Part shown: positions 30,523 to 39,424 of the stretch, in pieces
Numbering within the stretch: position 1 is the first letter of the stretch
Layout: each line of letters opens with the position of its first letter
NCBI GenBank assembly: GCA_017305555.1
Contig: JAFKKM010000009.1
Span: 166,032-230,031 of the forward strand
DNA length: 64,000 bases
Origin: Hyphomicrobiales bacterium
GTDB taxonomy: Bacteria > Pseudomonadota > Alphaproteobacteria > Rhizobiales > Xanthobacteraceae
Reading direction: 5' to 3'
Made by a program: the position numbers and the translations under genes
Notes under the pieces: model-generated
What the model was told of the DNA's origin: nothing
Databases searched by the model: none
What the model saw: only the letters and a program-made list of their open reading frames with translations

Positions 30523-31659
30523 ATGCTATTGGTATCGGCGCCGGTTCTTGGAGACGACGAGAAGGCTGCTCTTGCCGCAGTGATCGAGAGCGGCTGGGTG
30601 ACGATGGGAGACAGGGTCGGCGAATTCGAGCAAACGTTCGCGCGTTTGCATCAAGCGGATGATGCGATCGCCGTCGGCTCCTGCACGGCAGCCCTCCATC
30701 TGATCCTGCACGCCCTCGGCATCGGCCCCGGAGACGAGGTCCTCGTTCCTTCGCTGACCTTCGTCGCGACCGCCAACAGCGTTGTCTATGTCGGCGCGCG
30801 GCCGGTCTTCGTCGATATCGAATCCGCCGAGGTGCCGCTGATGTCGCTCGACGAGGCGGAAGCCAAGTGCACCTCCAGGACCAAAGCCGTCATTCTGGTT
30901 CATTTCGCCGGCTACCTTGCGGATCGCGACGCCTGGCAATCCTTTGCACGTCGAAAGGGGCTGCTATTGATCGAGGACGCCGCCCATGCGCCCGGATTGC
31001 CCGAGGTCGGCACCTATGGCGAAGCCGCGGCATTCAGTTTCTACGGAAACAAGAACATGACGACAGCCGAGGGCGGCGCCGTCATTGCGCGCGACCGCGG
31101 CTTGCGCGAACTCATCCGCCAGTCTCGCGCCCACGGAATGACAAGCGGCACGCGGCAACGTCTTTCCAGCCGAAGCGCCGAATACGACGTAACCATGCTC
31201 GGCTTCAACTACCGAATGGACGAGCTGCGGGCCGCGCTGGGGCTCGTGCAGTTGAAAAAGCTGCCTGCGTGGAACGAAAGCAGACGGCAACTGGCGACCG
31301 TCTATCGTGGGCTGGTCGCGGAGCACTGTCCGTCCGTGAAGATACCCTTCGAGCTCCGCTGGCCGTCGGCACACCATCTGATGCCGATCGTATTGCCGCC
31401 CGCGGCGAACCGTCAGCGCGTCGTCGACCATTTGCGCGAGCGCGACATTCAAACCACGATCCACTATCCACCGGTCCATCGGCTGACGTACTACAGAGAT
31501 CTCGATCCGGACGTGGCCCTCCCCCGCACCGAGGACATGGCCCGCCGCGAGTTGACGCTGCCCCTGCATCCCCGAATGACGGCATCCGACGTCGAGCGCG
31601 TCGTGCAGGCACTTTCGGCGGCACTCGCCGCTGAGTATCCGATGGGAGCAGTCGCATGA
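30523..31659 (+). CDS. DegT/DnrJ/EryC1/StrS sugar aminotransferase, copy 2
   Basis: A 378-residue PLP enzyme of the same family as the gene at 24588 but clearly distinct from it. It has VGSCTAALHLILHALG near 52, LLIEDAAHAPG with the PLP-pairing aspartate, FSFYGNKNMTTAEGGAV with the Schiff-base lysine in NKN, and RRELTLPLHPRM near the end. It should make an amino-sugar nucleotide for the operon's polysaccharide. Its 3' end overlaps the sugar transferase by 4 bases (ATGA), showing tight coupling. Confidence 0.93.
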   Translation: MLLVSAPVLGDDEKAALAAVIESGWVTMGDRVGEFEQTFARLHQADDAIAVGSCTAALHLILHALGIGPGDEVLVPSLTFVATANSVVYVGARPVFVDIESAEVPLMSLDEAEAKCTSRTKAVILVHFAGYLADRDAWQSFARRKGLLLIEDAAHAPGLPEVGTYGEAAAFSFYGNKNMTTAEGGAVIARDRGLRELIRQSRAHGMTSGTRQRLSSRSAEYDVTMLGFNYRMDELRAALGLVQLKKLPAWNESRRQLATVYRGLVAEHCPSVKIPFELRWPSAHHLMPIVLPPAANRQRVVDHLRERDIQTTIHYPPVHRLTYYRDLDPDVALPRTEDMARRELTLPLHPRMTASDVERVVQALSAALAAEYPMGAVA

Positions 31660-32339
31660 GCATCTCGGAGACCGCGAGCCGGCCGGTTAGACGATCTCGC
31701 TCGCTCCATTTGAACGCCCCGCGCCTGATCGACATTCTCTGCTCCGCCGTTGCAATAGCGTTACTTTCGCCCGTCTTCGCCATGGTCGCGCTCGCTGTCT
31801 GGATCGAGAGCGGCCGGCCGATCCTGTTCTCGCAACTTCGCCTGGGGCAAAGCGGCAAACCGTTCCGGATGTATAAATTTCGCAAGTTCAGAGCGAGTTG
31901 CGGGAACGACGGATCTCCGCTCACGCTCACGGAGGACGAACGCCTGACCGCCGTCGGCCGGGTCCTCATCGCGACCAAGCTGGATGAACTGCCGCAACTC
32001 TGGAACGTATTGCGAGGCGATATGTCCCTCGTCGGGCCGCGGCCGGAGTCTCTCAGCTTTTCCGATTGCTTTCGCGACGGCCTCGAGAAACTGCTCGAGT
32101 ATAAACCAGGCGTATTTGGCCCGTGTCAGGTCCTATTTCGGCACGAAAGCCAGCTCTACCCCACCGATGCGTCCGCGGCGGAGTTTTATCGGGAAGTCCT
32201 ATTTCCGGCCAAGGCCAAAATCGATCTCGCCTACTTTCCACGCCGAACCCTCACGTCCGATCTCGGCTGGATCGCCCGCGCCGGGTGGATCATTGCCGCG
32301 GAATCCTGGTCCACGCTGACGCGGAAACTTCTACGATAA
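31656..32339 (+). CDS. priming sugar transferase (short form, WbaP/PglC-like)
   Basis: A 227-residue bacterial sugar transferase that puts the first sugar-phosphate on undecaprenyl phosphate. One N-terminal hydrophobic hairpin (LIDILCSAVAIALLSPVFAM, residues ~24-43) is followed by FSQLRLGQSGKPFRMYKFRKF, TKLDELPQLWNVLRGDMSLVGPRPE (quoted in part: DELPQLWNVL and GDMSLVGPRPE) and the C-terminal KPGVFG. It lacks the four-helix N-terminal domain and the CoA-binding-like domain of long WcaJ/WbaP forms. The expected KIRTM-like segment reads KFRKF. Confidence 0.92.
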   Translation: MSISETASRPVRRSRSLHLNAPRLIDILCSAVAIALLSPVFAMVALAVWIESGRPILFSQLRLGQSGKPFRMYKFRKFRASCGNDGSPLTLTEDERLTAVGRVLIATKLDELPQLWNVLRGDMSLVGPRPESLSFSDCFRDGLEKLLEYKPGVFGPCQVLFRHESQLYPTDASAAEFYREVLFPAKAKIDLAYFPRRTLTSDLGWIARAGWIIAAESWSTLTRKLLR

Positions 32340-32355
32340 TGAGAGAGCAGCACCG

Positions 32356-33363
32356 ATGACCTATCTTGGGGCGAAGATACTTGTAACCGGAGCCGACGGC
32401 TTTATCGGATCCCATCTGACCGAGGCACTCGTTGCAGCAGGGGCGGATGTCACCGCGCTGGCGCAGTACAACTCCTTCGACAGCCACGGCTGGCTCGACG
32501 ATCTCCCCCAATCGACCCGACAGAAGCTCAATCTTGTGCGCGGCGATATCCGCGATGCGGCCTTCGTGAGCCGGCTTGTCCACGATCATCACTATGTCTT
32601 TCACCTCGCGGCGTTGATCGCCATCCCGTATTCGTATTTTGCTCCACAATCCTACGTCGAGACCAATGTTCTCGGTACATTGAACGTTCTCGAAGCCGTG
32701 CGGCAACACGGCACCGAACGGCTGGTGGTGACGTCCACCAGCGAGGTCTATGGCACAGCGCTCAAGATGCCGATCGACGAAACTCATCCGCTGCAAGGGC
32801 AATCGCCCTACTCGGCTTCCAAGATCGGCGCCGACATGATGGCGGAGGCTTTCGCACGCTCGTTCGGCGTTCCTGTGGTCATTCTCCGACCCTTCAACAC
32901 TTTCGGTCCCCGGCAAAGCGAACGTGCCATCATCGGCACAATCATCCGGCAGGCACTCGATCAGGAATGCGATGCGATCAGGGTCGGTGATACGACCACT
33001 GAGCGCGATCTGACATTTGTCACCGATACCGCCGCGGCATTCATGGCGGCCGGGCTCGCCGACGATGTCGAATATGGTCATGCCTATAACGCCGGGAATC
33101 AGCGCGCCATCGCGATCGGTGACCTGATCGATATCATTCTGGAGCTGACATCCAGCCGGAAACCGATCATTCCCGACGAGAAACGCCTGCGTCCGATAAA
33201 CTCGGAGGTGCGCGCGCTCCTTGCCGACTCGACAAAGTTCGCACGAGCAACCGGCTGGACGCCCAAGGTGACGCTGCGCGAGGGGTTGCAGCGGACCATC
33301 GACTGGTGGCGCAAGCGCTTTTCCGCCACGCAGGTTCGGCGGCAGACAGATTTCATTACATGA
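32356..33363 (+). CDS. NAD-dependent sugar-nucleotide epimerase/dehydratase
   Basis: A 335-residue extended SDR protein. GADGFIGSHLTEAL is the NAD-binding GxxGxxG. TSTSEVYGTA supplies the catalytic Ser/Thr, and SPYSASKIGADM the Tyr-x3-Lys pair. RPFNTFGPRQSERAIIGTII (quoted in part: RPFNTFGPRQS) is the substrate loop typical of the GDP-mannose 4,6-dehydratase/epimerase branch. It likely dehydrates or epimerises the nucleotide sugar used by the adjacent aminotransferase. It begins 16 bases after the sugar transferase. Confidence 0.9.
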   Translation: MTYLGAKILVTGADGFIGSHLTEALVAAGADVTALAQYNSFDSHGWLDDLPQSTRQKLNLVRGDIRDAAFVSRLVHDHHYVFHLAALIAIPYSYFAPQSYVETNVLGTLNVLEAVRQHGTERLVVTSTSEVYGTALKMPIDETHPLQGQSPYSASKIGADMMAEAFARSFGVPVVILRPFNTFGPRQSERAIIGTIIRQALDQECDAIRVGDTTTERDLTFVTDTAAAFMAAGLADDVEYGHAYNAGNQRAIAIGDLIDIILELTSSRKPIIPDEKRLRPINSEVRALLADSTKFARATGWTPKVTLREGLQRTIDWWRKRFSATQVRRQTDFIT

Positions 33364-33448
33364 TGAGGCCACAAGCGGTAGCGGCCCGATTTCCGTCGAA
33401 GGCGAACCACTCGAGCCGGGTATGCTTGGATAACGCAAGGAATTCGCG

Positions 33449-34711
33449 ATGAACCGCACCAAGCGCAGCAAAGCTTTCAGCCGCATCCTGAGTGCCGCGT
33501 CGATGGCCATTTTTGTGGTATCGGCCAGCAACGCTTGCTTCGCGGACCAATACAAGCTGGCGGCGGGCGACACGGTGGAGGTGTCGATCGGAGGCGCGTC
33601 CGAACAGCGTCATCGTGCGCAGATCCAAACCGATGGCACAATCGTCCTTGCCGGCATCGGCACGATCGACGTCGCCGGCTTGACGACGGCTGAGTTGCAG
33701 ACCCGGATGGAAACGCTGCTGCAGTCCAGAATACTGCGACAACGGTTGCCGGACGGGCGCGAACAGGCCATCGTCGTCGTTCCCGGTGATGTGACCGCAA
33801 GCGTCGTGGAGTATCGCCCGATCTACGTGACCGGCGACGTTCTCACACCTGGGCAATTGGTCTACAGGTCCTCAATGACCGTGCGCCAAGCCGTGGCCGT
33901 ATCCGGCGGCTACAGTCTGTTGCGATCCCGCAATCAGCTCGGCACCAACGATCCGGTCGACCTTCTACGCGACTATCAGTCCCTTTCCGCGGAATACGCA
34001 AAGGAACATTTCCACATTCTTCGCATCAACGCCGAACTGGCGGACAAGGACACTTTCGATCAGACCCTGCCTCAGGATATCTCCTTGCCTGCGTCCGCGA
34101 TCGATCCGATCGTGCGAGCCGAGGCAGAGTCCTTGCAGGCCTCGCAACGTGACTATCGCAAGGAGCGAAAATTTCTGGAGGACGCCGTCAGGGAAGCGGA
34201 CGCCCAGTATGCGACGCTCAGCAAACAACAGGACGGAGAGGAAAAGGGCGTTCAAGCGGACGAGGAAGAACTCGAACGCGTTGTCAAGCTGTTCGGCTCC
34301 GGCTCCTTGCCGAGCCCCCGGGTCAGTGAAAGCCGGCGCGCCCTTCTGCTTTCTTCCACGCGGCGTCTACAAACCACAGTCGAACTCATGCGCCTTCAAC
34401 GCCAGCGCGAGGACTCTGCCCGGCAAATCGATCGCGTCGCAAGCCAGCGTACGATCACCCTGCTTCGAGAGCTCCGAGACTCCAGCGTCCATGTCGCCGA
34501 GCTGCGCATCAAGATGCGGGCGCTGGGACAAAAATTGCAGCCCGTGAACGGAAGCGCTGCGATACCAGCCGGAACGAGCAACCTGCAACCCCAAGTCACG
34601 ATCGTAAGAAAATCCGATCAGAAATGGGAAAAGATCGCCGCATCTGAAGATTCCGACCTGCAGCCAGGTGACATTGTCGAAATCGCGCTGCGGCCCCAGG
34701 ACGGCTCGTAA
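33449..34711 (+). CDS. polysaccharide biosynthesis/export protein (Wza/OMA family-like)
   Basis: A 420-residue secreted protein. The signal peptide ends near SNACFADQY (AxA-like; a Cys is nearby but the segment SNAC is a poor lipobox). The polysaccharide-export domain starts at YKLAAGDTVEVSI and ends with the first LTTAELQTRMETLL; an SLBB-like part follows (IYVTGDVLTPGQL near 130 and VRQAVAVSGGY). Residues ~220-360 are a long charged helical region, likely coiled coil, which is longer than in Wza. It would form or gate the outer-membrane channel for the polymer. It is the last gene of the five-gene operon. Confidence 0.88.
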   Translation: MNRTKRSKAFSRILSAASMAIFVVSASNACFADQYKLAAGDTVEVSIGGASEQRHRAQIQTDGTIVLAGIGTIDVAGLTTAELQTRMETLLQSRILRQRLPDGREQAIVVVPGDVTASVVEYRPIYVTGDVLTPGQLVYRSSMTVRQAVAVSGGYSLLRSRNQLGTNDPVDLLRDYQSLSAEYAKEHFHILRINAELADKDTFDQTLPQDISLPASAIDPIVRAEAESLQASQRDYRKERKFLEDAVREADAQYATLSKQQDGEEKGVQADEEELERVVKLFGSGSLPSPRVSESRRALLLSSTRRLQTTVELMRLQRQREDSARQIDRVASQRTITLLRELRDSSVHVAELRIKMRALGQKLQPVNGSAAIPAGTSNLQPQVTIVRKSDQKWEKIAASEDSDLQPGDIVEIALRPQDGS

Positions 34712-34914
34712 GTCGCGACTTTCGAACACATCGCACCCGATTGCGCGCCCCCCGATCACCTCACCTGCTCGCCTACGCCACTCAAAACGTCAACCGGATT
34801 ACCCCCAAGTTGACCGGCTACCTTCGATTGAAACGTTTACAACGCGCAATACGATTGGAAAATGGTCCGTCGTATCCCTCGCGTGATCGAGGCTAGCAAC
34901 GAAAGGCGGATCGA

Positions 34915-35568
34915 ATGCCGAACCTCAATCACAATAGCTTAGCCGCACCACGTTACCAATCCAAAGCATCCGTCTTCAGCATTTCCAGTGGCGCTTCACC
35001 CATCCCCCAAGACACCCCCTTCGACATGTCCGATGAGTTGCACGCAGCTCTCGGCCGGATGGGCTGCGCATACATTCTATTCAAGCCGGGCGAGGCGATC
35101 GAGGCGAATGCGACAGGCCGCGCCGTGCTTGATCGCTACTGCGGGTTCGCGGCAACCGCCAAATCGCTGCCTGTCGCGGCGAAAGAGATAGTGAAACGCA
35201 CTGGCATCGAAATTCCCGCTGGTTCGATGTCGTGGCTCGCAACGTCCATCCATGAGAACAGAATGACTCTCGTCAACCAGACGACGAACGTCTGGTCCGA
35301 TGAAACACGCGCAATCATCCTGATCGAACTCGATTCACGGCCCGAACCGTCGGTTCGGACCCTGCAACGCCTGTTTGGCATGACGGCCGCCGAAACTCAC
35401 CTCGCCATCGAACTGGCACGGGGCGGCAACCTGCTTGACATTGCCCGCTCCCAAGGACTGAGCCGCACAACCATGCGCTCGCATCTCGCGTCATTGTTCG
35501 TCAAGACACAGACGCGACGCCAAGTGGAACTCGTCTCCCTCCTGCGGCGCATTGCATTGTTTCCGTAA
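34915..35568 (+). CDS. LuxR-family transcriptional regulator
   Basis: A 217-residue protein with a C-terminal LuxR/FixJ helix-turn-helix at ~150-210: FGMTAAETHLAIELARGGN, then LLDIARSQGLSRTTMRSHLASLF (quoted in part: IARSQGLSRTTMRSHL). The N-terminal 145 residues have no receiver aspartate and no acyl-homoserine-lactone motif; they look like a small PAS-like sensor, inferred from length and the LGRMGCAYILFKPGEAI segment. It stands alone between the export gene and the convergent type I secretion genes, a natural place for a local regulator. Confidence 0.85.
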   Translation: MPNLNHNSLAAPRYQSKASVFSISSGASPIPQDTPFDMSDELHAALGRMGCAYILFKPGEAIEANATGRAVLDRYCGFAATAKSLPVAAKEIVKRTGIEIPAGSMSWLATSIHENRMTLVNQTTNVWSDETRAIILIELDSRPEPSVRTLQRLFGMTAAETHLAIELARGGNLLDIARSQGLSRTTMRSHLASLFVKTQTRRQVELVSLLRRIALFP

Positions 35569-35596
35569 CGTCTTTCAAAGTTGTCCAGTGCCAGCG

Positions 35597-35618
35597 GCGC
35601 CCCACTATTTCTGGGCGC
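35597..35618. terminator. weak hairpin between convergent LuxR and HlyD genes
   Basis: GCGCCC (35597-35602) and GGGCGC (35613-35618) pair around a 10-base loop, 28 bases after the LuxR stop. No T-tract follows, so termination is tentative. The rest of the 237-base gap shows nothing further. Confidence 0.3.
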
Positions 35619-35805
35619 GCTAGCCAATTTGCGTTTTAAGGAACGTCAAAACAGATCATGCCCAGCCTTGGGCCGGAAAGCACATTCTAAAGTAGATAGC
35701 TGAGACGAGCCAAGCCATGACGTCTGTCTTTCCATCTGAATGAAACTTTCTCCAGCCGCCGCGGCCAAACCCGCCTGCTGCGCGGCTTGCAAAGCGGCTT
35801 GGCCG

Positions 35806-37230
35806 TTATCGCTCTCGCAGAGCCTCCTGATTGTATCGCGTCAACGGCGAAAGCAGGTAGCTGATGATACGTCGCGAACCGGTCTTGACTTCGACGGTAA
35901 CGGCCATTCCGGGTGACAATTGAACGTTCCGTCCCTCGATCTCCATTGCGGTACGATCGAGACTGACGCGCGCCGCATAAACCAATTCCTGTCCTTTCGG
36001 CTCGCTGGATGCGGTCTCTGCGCCGCCCGGCTGATCCCGTGCCAAATCCTCACGCCGGTCCCGTGTGATGGCATCGCGAGAAATGCTGAGGACGCGACCG
36101 TTGAGGAGGCCATAGCGAGTAAAATTGAACGTATCGACCTTGATTGCGACGGCTTGTCCGGGAACGACAAAGCCGACGTCTCGGTTCGATACCATAGCCT
36201 CGACTTCAAAATCCGAATTCAAGGGCACCACCACCGCCAGGGCCTGCGCCGGGGTCACCACGCCACCAACCGTATGCACCGCCAATTGCTGAACCACGCC
36301 ATCGACAGGCGCCGTGAGAAATTGCAATTTCGCCTTCCGCTCGGCCTTCACAAGATCCTGAGCGAGGTCAGTCGCCCGCTGCTCGGCCTTGGCCAGATCG
36401 TCGTAGAGCGTTCGTCGGAACTCCGCTTCCACCTTGGATTTCGCCAGCGCGAGACTCGCCGCCGCGGCCTCCGCTTCGCGAAGCCGGCTGCGCTGAATAA
36501 GAACGTCATGTTGTTGACCGACAAGATCCTGGGCCTCGGTGAGATAGCTGATCTTGGAGCCAATCGCCTTGTCATAGAGATACTTGCGGACGTTCACACG
36601 CTCCTCGAGCAGGGGAATTGTCGCGTCGAGTTTCGATATCGTTGCCGCAATCGTCTCGCCTTCCGCTTTCTTCTGTAACTGCTGTTGATCGAGCTCCGAT
36701 AGCTTGGCCGCGAGCTCCGCCATCTGGCTGGCCAGGAATTCACGATGCAGTTGGATCGCCAGCTTACTGGCGCCGGCCGGCGGAACGAACGAGTCGACGG
36801 GGTTGCCGGGCCCGAGCGCCGCGGTCAATCGGGCGACGTCGAGCTGGGCCGCAAGCAGATCGTTCTTCACATGGTGAAGTTCGGCTGCATTGATGGTCGG
36901 ATCCAATTCGATCAAAACGTCGCCGGCCTTGACCGTCACGCCGTCCCTGACGTTGATCGCACGCACGACCCCCGTTTCGGCGGGCTGGATCACCTTCGTT
37001 CGGCCGTTCACCACGATCTTGCCCGGCGCTGTCGCGACAATGTCGACGTTGGAGAGCATGGCCCAGGCCAAGGCGGAGCAGAACAACAAAATGATCGTCA
37101 GGCTGATGGCGCGACCAGCAGGCGACGGCGGCTTCTCGAGAACCTCCAGTGCTGCGGGGAGGAAAGCGGCCTCCTCCTGGCGGCGCTGACGGCGATCCGG
37201 AAATTGGAAAATGTTCTTAGCGATTGTCAT
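35806..37230 (-). CDS. HlyD-family type I secretion adaptor (system 1)
   Basis: From the ATG at 37230 the protein has 474 residues; the frame is open to 37272. One N-terminal membrane anchor (ISLTIILLFCSALAWAMLS, ~40-58) is followed by a biotinyl-lipoyl half (APGKIVVNGRTKVIQP, GVVRAINVRDGVTVKAGDVL), a ~200-residue coiled-coil hairpin, the second lipoyl half (FLTAPVDGVVQQLAVHTVGG) and a beta-barrel with PGQAVAIKVDTFNF. This is the periplasmic membrane-fusion protein of a type I system bridging the ABC exporter and a TolC-like channel. It overlaps the exporter gene by 14 bases. No tolC is in the window. Confidence 0.93.
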   Translation of the reverse strand: MTIAKNIFQFPDRRQRRQEEAAFLPAALEVLEKPPSPAGRAISLTIILLFCSALAWAMLSNVDIVATAPGKIVVNGRTKVIQPAETGVVRAINVRDGVTVKAGDVLIELDPTINAAELHHVKNDLLAAQLDVARLTAALGPGNPVDSFVPPAGASKLAIQLHREFLASQMAELAAKLSELDQQQLQKKAEGETIAATISKLDATIPLLEERVNVRKYLYDKAIGSKISYLTEAQDLVGQQHDVLIQRSRLREAEAAAASLALAKSKVEAEFRRTLYDDLAKAEQRATDLAQDLVKAERKAKLQFLTAPVDGVVQQLAVHTVGGVVTPAQALAVVVPLNSDFEVEAMVSNRDVGFVVPGQAVAIKVDTFNFTRYGLLNGRVLSISRDAITRDRREDLARDQPGGAETASSEPKGQELVYAARVSLDRTAMEIEGRNVQLSPGMAVTVEVKTGSRRIISYLLSPLTRYNQEALRER

Positions 37231-39370
37231 GAATGCCCGCCTGGAGGAAGTGCAGATTCGCATAGCGTCCATTGGAGCGGATCAACTCATCGTGGGTCCC
37301 GTCCTCCACGATCCGGCCGCGGTCGATCGTGATGATACGGTCCGCCCGTCGCACCGTGGAAAGCCGATGAGCTATGAGAAAGACGGTGCGTCGTTCGCAG
37401 ATCTGCCGCATGTTGTCCTGGATGATGCGCTCGCTTTCGTAGTCGAGAGCGCTGGTGGCCTCGTCAAAGATCAGAATGCGAGGATCGTTGACGAGCGCGC
37501 GGGCGATCGCAATGCGCTGCCGCTGGCCGCCCGAAAGACTGCAGCCACGCTCGCCGACGATCGAATCATAGCCTTCCGGCAGTTCGAGGATGAACTCATG
37601 CGCGCCCGCGAGCTTGGCCGCATCGATAATTCGCTGCATTGGCATGGCGGGATCGACCAGCGCGATGTTCTCGGCAACTGATCGATTGAAAAGTACGTCC
37701 TCCTGCAGAACGACTCCGACCTGACGCCGCAACCAGGCGGCGTCGGTCATGGCAAGATCGACCCCATCGACAAGGACCCGGCCGGCTTCCGGCACGTACA
37801 GACGCTCGAGCAGCTTGGTCAACGTGCTCTTGCCCGAGCCGGACGGGCCAACAATCCCCACGACCTGGCCGGCCGGAACATCGAAGCTGATATCGTGCAA
37901 CGTTTCTGGCCCGTCGACGCGGTATCGAAACGTGACATGATCGAACGTCACCGCGCCCTCGATCGGCGGGAGCACGGCGCGCCCCATCCCGATCGTCGGC
38001 TCCGGCCGCGTATTGAGAATGTCGCCCAGCCGTTCAATCGAGAGGCGTACCTGATGGAAGTCCTGCCATATCTGGGCGATGCGCAGAACCGGCATGCTGA
38101 CGCGGTTCGCCAGCATATTGAATGCCACCAACTCACCCACCGTCAGGCCGCCGTCGATCACCAACTTGGCGCCGAAGAACAGAATGGCGACTGTCACCAG
38201 ATGGCTCACCAGTTGCACCGACTGACTTGCCATGTTGCCAAGGTTCACGACGCGAAAGCTCGCGGAAACATAGCCGGCGAGTTGCTCCTCCCAGCGCCTG
38301 TTCATCTGGGGTTCGATCGCCAACGCCTTCAGCGTTTGCACGCCCGTTATGCTTTCGACGAGGAAGGCTTGATTCTCCGCGCCTCGGCGAAATTTTTCAT
38401 CCAACCGCTGACGGAACAACGGCGTCACAATGGCCGAAATCACGATGTAGAACGGGAATGCGCCGAGCACGATCAGGGTTAGCATCGGCGAGTAAATGAA
38501 CATCACCGCGATGAAAACGATGGTGAACACGAAATCGATGATGAAGGTCAGGGCGGAGCTGGTGAGGAAATTGCGGATATTTTCCAGCTCCAGAACGCGG
38601 GCGACCGAGTCGCCGACACGTCGTGTTTGAAAATACATCAGCGGCAACGACGCGAGATGCCGATAAAGACGAGCGCCGAGCTCGACATCGATGCGGTTGG
38701 TGGTGTGGGAAAAGAGATAGGTGCGCAGCGCCGTCAAGACTGCTTCAAACAAGGCGATCATGGCCAGGCCGATCACCAGCACTTGCAGCGTGCTGACCCC
38801 GCGATGCACGAGGACCTTGTCGATGACAACCTGAAAGAAAAGAGGGCTGACCAACGCGAAGATCTGAAGGAAGAACGAGGCGACCAGAACCTCGGTCAGC
38901 AGATGGCGATACTTCACGACCGCGCCGAAAAACCATGTGACATCGAACCGCCGCGACAGATCGGAAAGCGACGTCCGGCGCGTCATCAAGACCAGATGGC
39001 CATCCCAGACCTCTTCGAACTCAGCTCGCGTGAGCTTGAGCGGACGAGGATCGGAGGAACGCTGTACCAATACCTCCTCCCCGTCCACCCTGCCAATGAG
39101 GAGAAAGCCGCCTTGTCTGAGCACGGCGATGCCGGGCAAGGGCACGCGCGACAGGCGTGCCCACCCGGACTTGATCGTGCGCGCCTTGAGACCGAACGCC
39201 TTCGCGCATCGCAACATCTCGGTCACCCCGATGCGGCGTGTGCCCATCCGGTGGCAGAGCTGCTCTCTGTCGGCCGCGATGCCGTGCAGCCTGAGCAACA
39301 GAACGAGAGCAAAACTTCCGGTTTCCTCCGGAGACATCGTTTCCCGAGCATACATCATGTGGCCCGCCAC
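37217..39370 (-). CDS. type I secretion ABC exporter with C39-like domain (system 1, HlyB type)
   Basis: A 717-residue exporter with three parts. Residues ~12-135 are a C39 peptidase-like domain whose catalytic Cys is missing: where peptidases read DCGxxCL it reads ETGSFALVLLLRLHG. It is therefore a HlyB-type CLD that only docks substrate. Residues ~155-440 hold the membrane domain. The ATPase has Walker A GPSGSGKST near 512, signature LSGGQRQRIAIARAL, Walker B ILIFDEATSALD and H-loop AHRLST. It is 54 bases downstream of the 1646-residue candidate substrate and overlaps hlyD; the order substrate-exporter-adaptor is classical for type I secretion. Confidence 0.94.
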   Translation of the reverse strand: MAGHMMYARETMSPEETGSFALVLLLRLHGIAADREQLCHRMGTRRIGVTEMLRCAKAFGLKARTIKSGWARLSRVPLPGIAVLRQGGFLLIGRVDGEEVLVQRSSDPRPLKLTRAEFEEVWDGHLVLMTRRTSLSDLSRRFDVTWFFGAVVKYRHLLTEVLVASFFLQIFALVSPLFFQVVIDKVLVHRGVSTLQVLVIGLAMIALFEAVLTALRTYLFSHTTNRIDVELGARLYRHLASLPLMYFQTRRVGDSVARVLELENIRNFLTSSALTFIIDFVFTIVFIAVMFIYSPMLTLIVLGAFPFYIVISAIVTPLFRQRLDEKFRRGAENQAFLVESITGVQTLKALAIEPQMNRRWEEQLAGYVSASFRVVNLGNMASQSVQLVSHLVTVAILFFGAKLVIDGGLTVGELVAFNMLANRVSMPVLRIAQIWQDFHQVRLSIERLGDILNTRPEPTIGMGRAVLPPIEGAVTFDHVTFRYRVDGPETLHDISFDVPAGQVVGIVGPSGSGKSTLTKLLERLYVPEAGRVLVDGVDLAMTDAAWLRRQVGVVLQEDVLFNRSVAENIALVDPAMPMQRIIDAAKLAGAHEFILELPEGYDSIVGERGCSLSGGQRQRIAIARALVNDPRILIFDEATSALDYESERIIQDNMRQICERRTVFLIAHRLSTVRRADRIITIDRGRIVEDGTHDELIRSNGRYANLHFLQAGIHDNR

Positions 39371-39424
39371 CCTCGTGCGACGACAGCAACAAATCGCGAC
39401 TGACTTCTTTCCATCATCTCTGCC

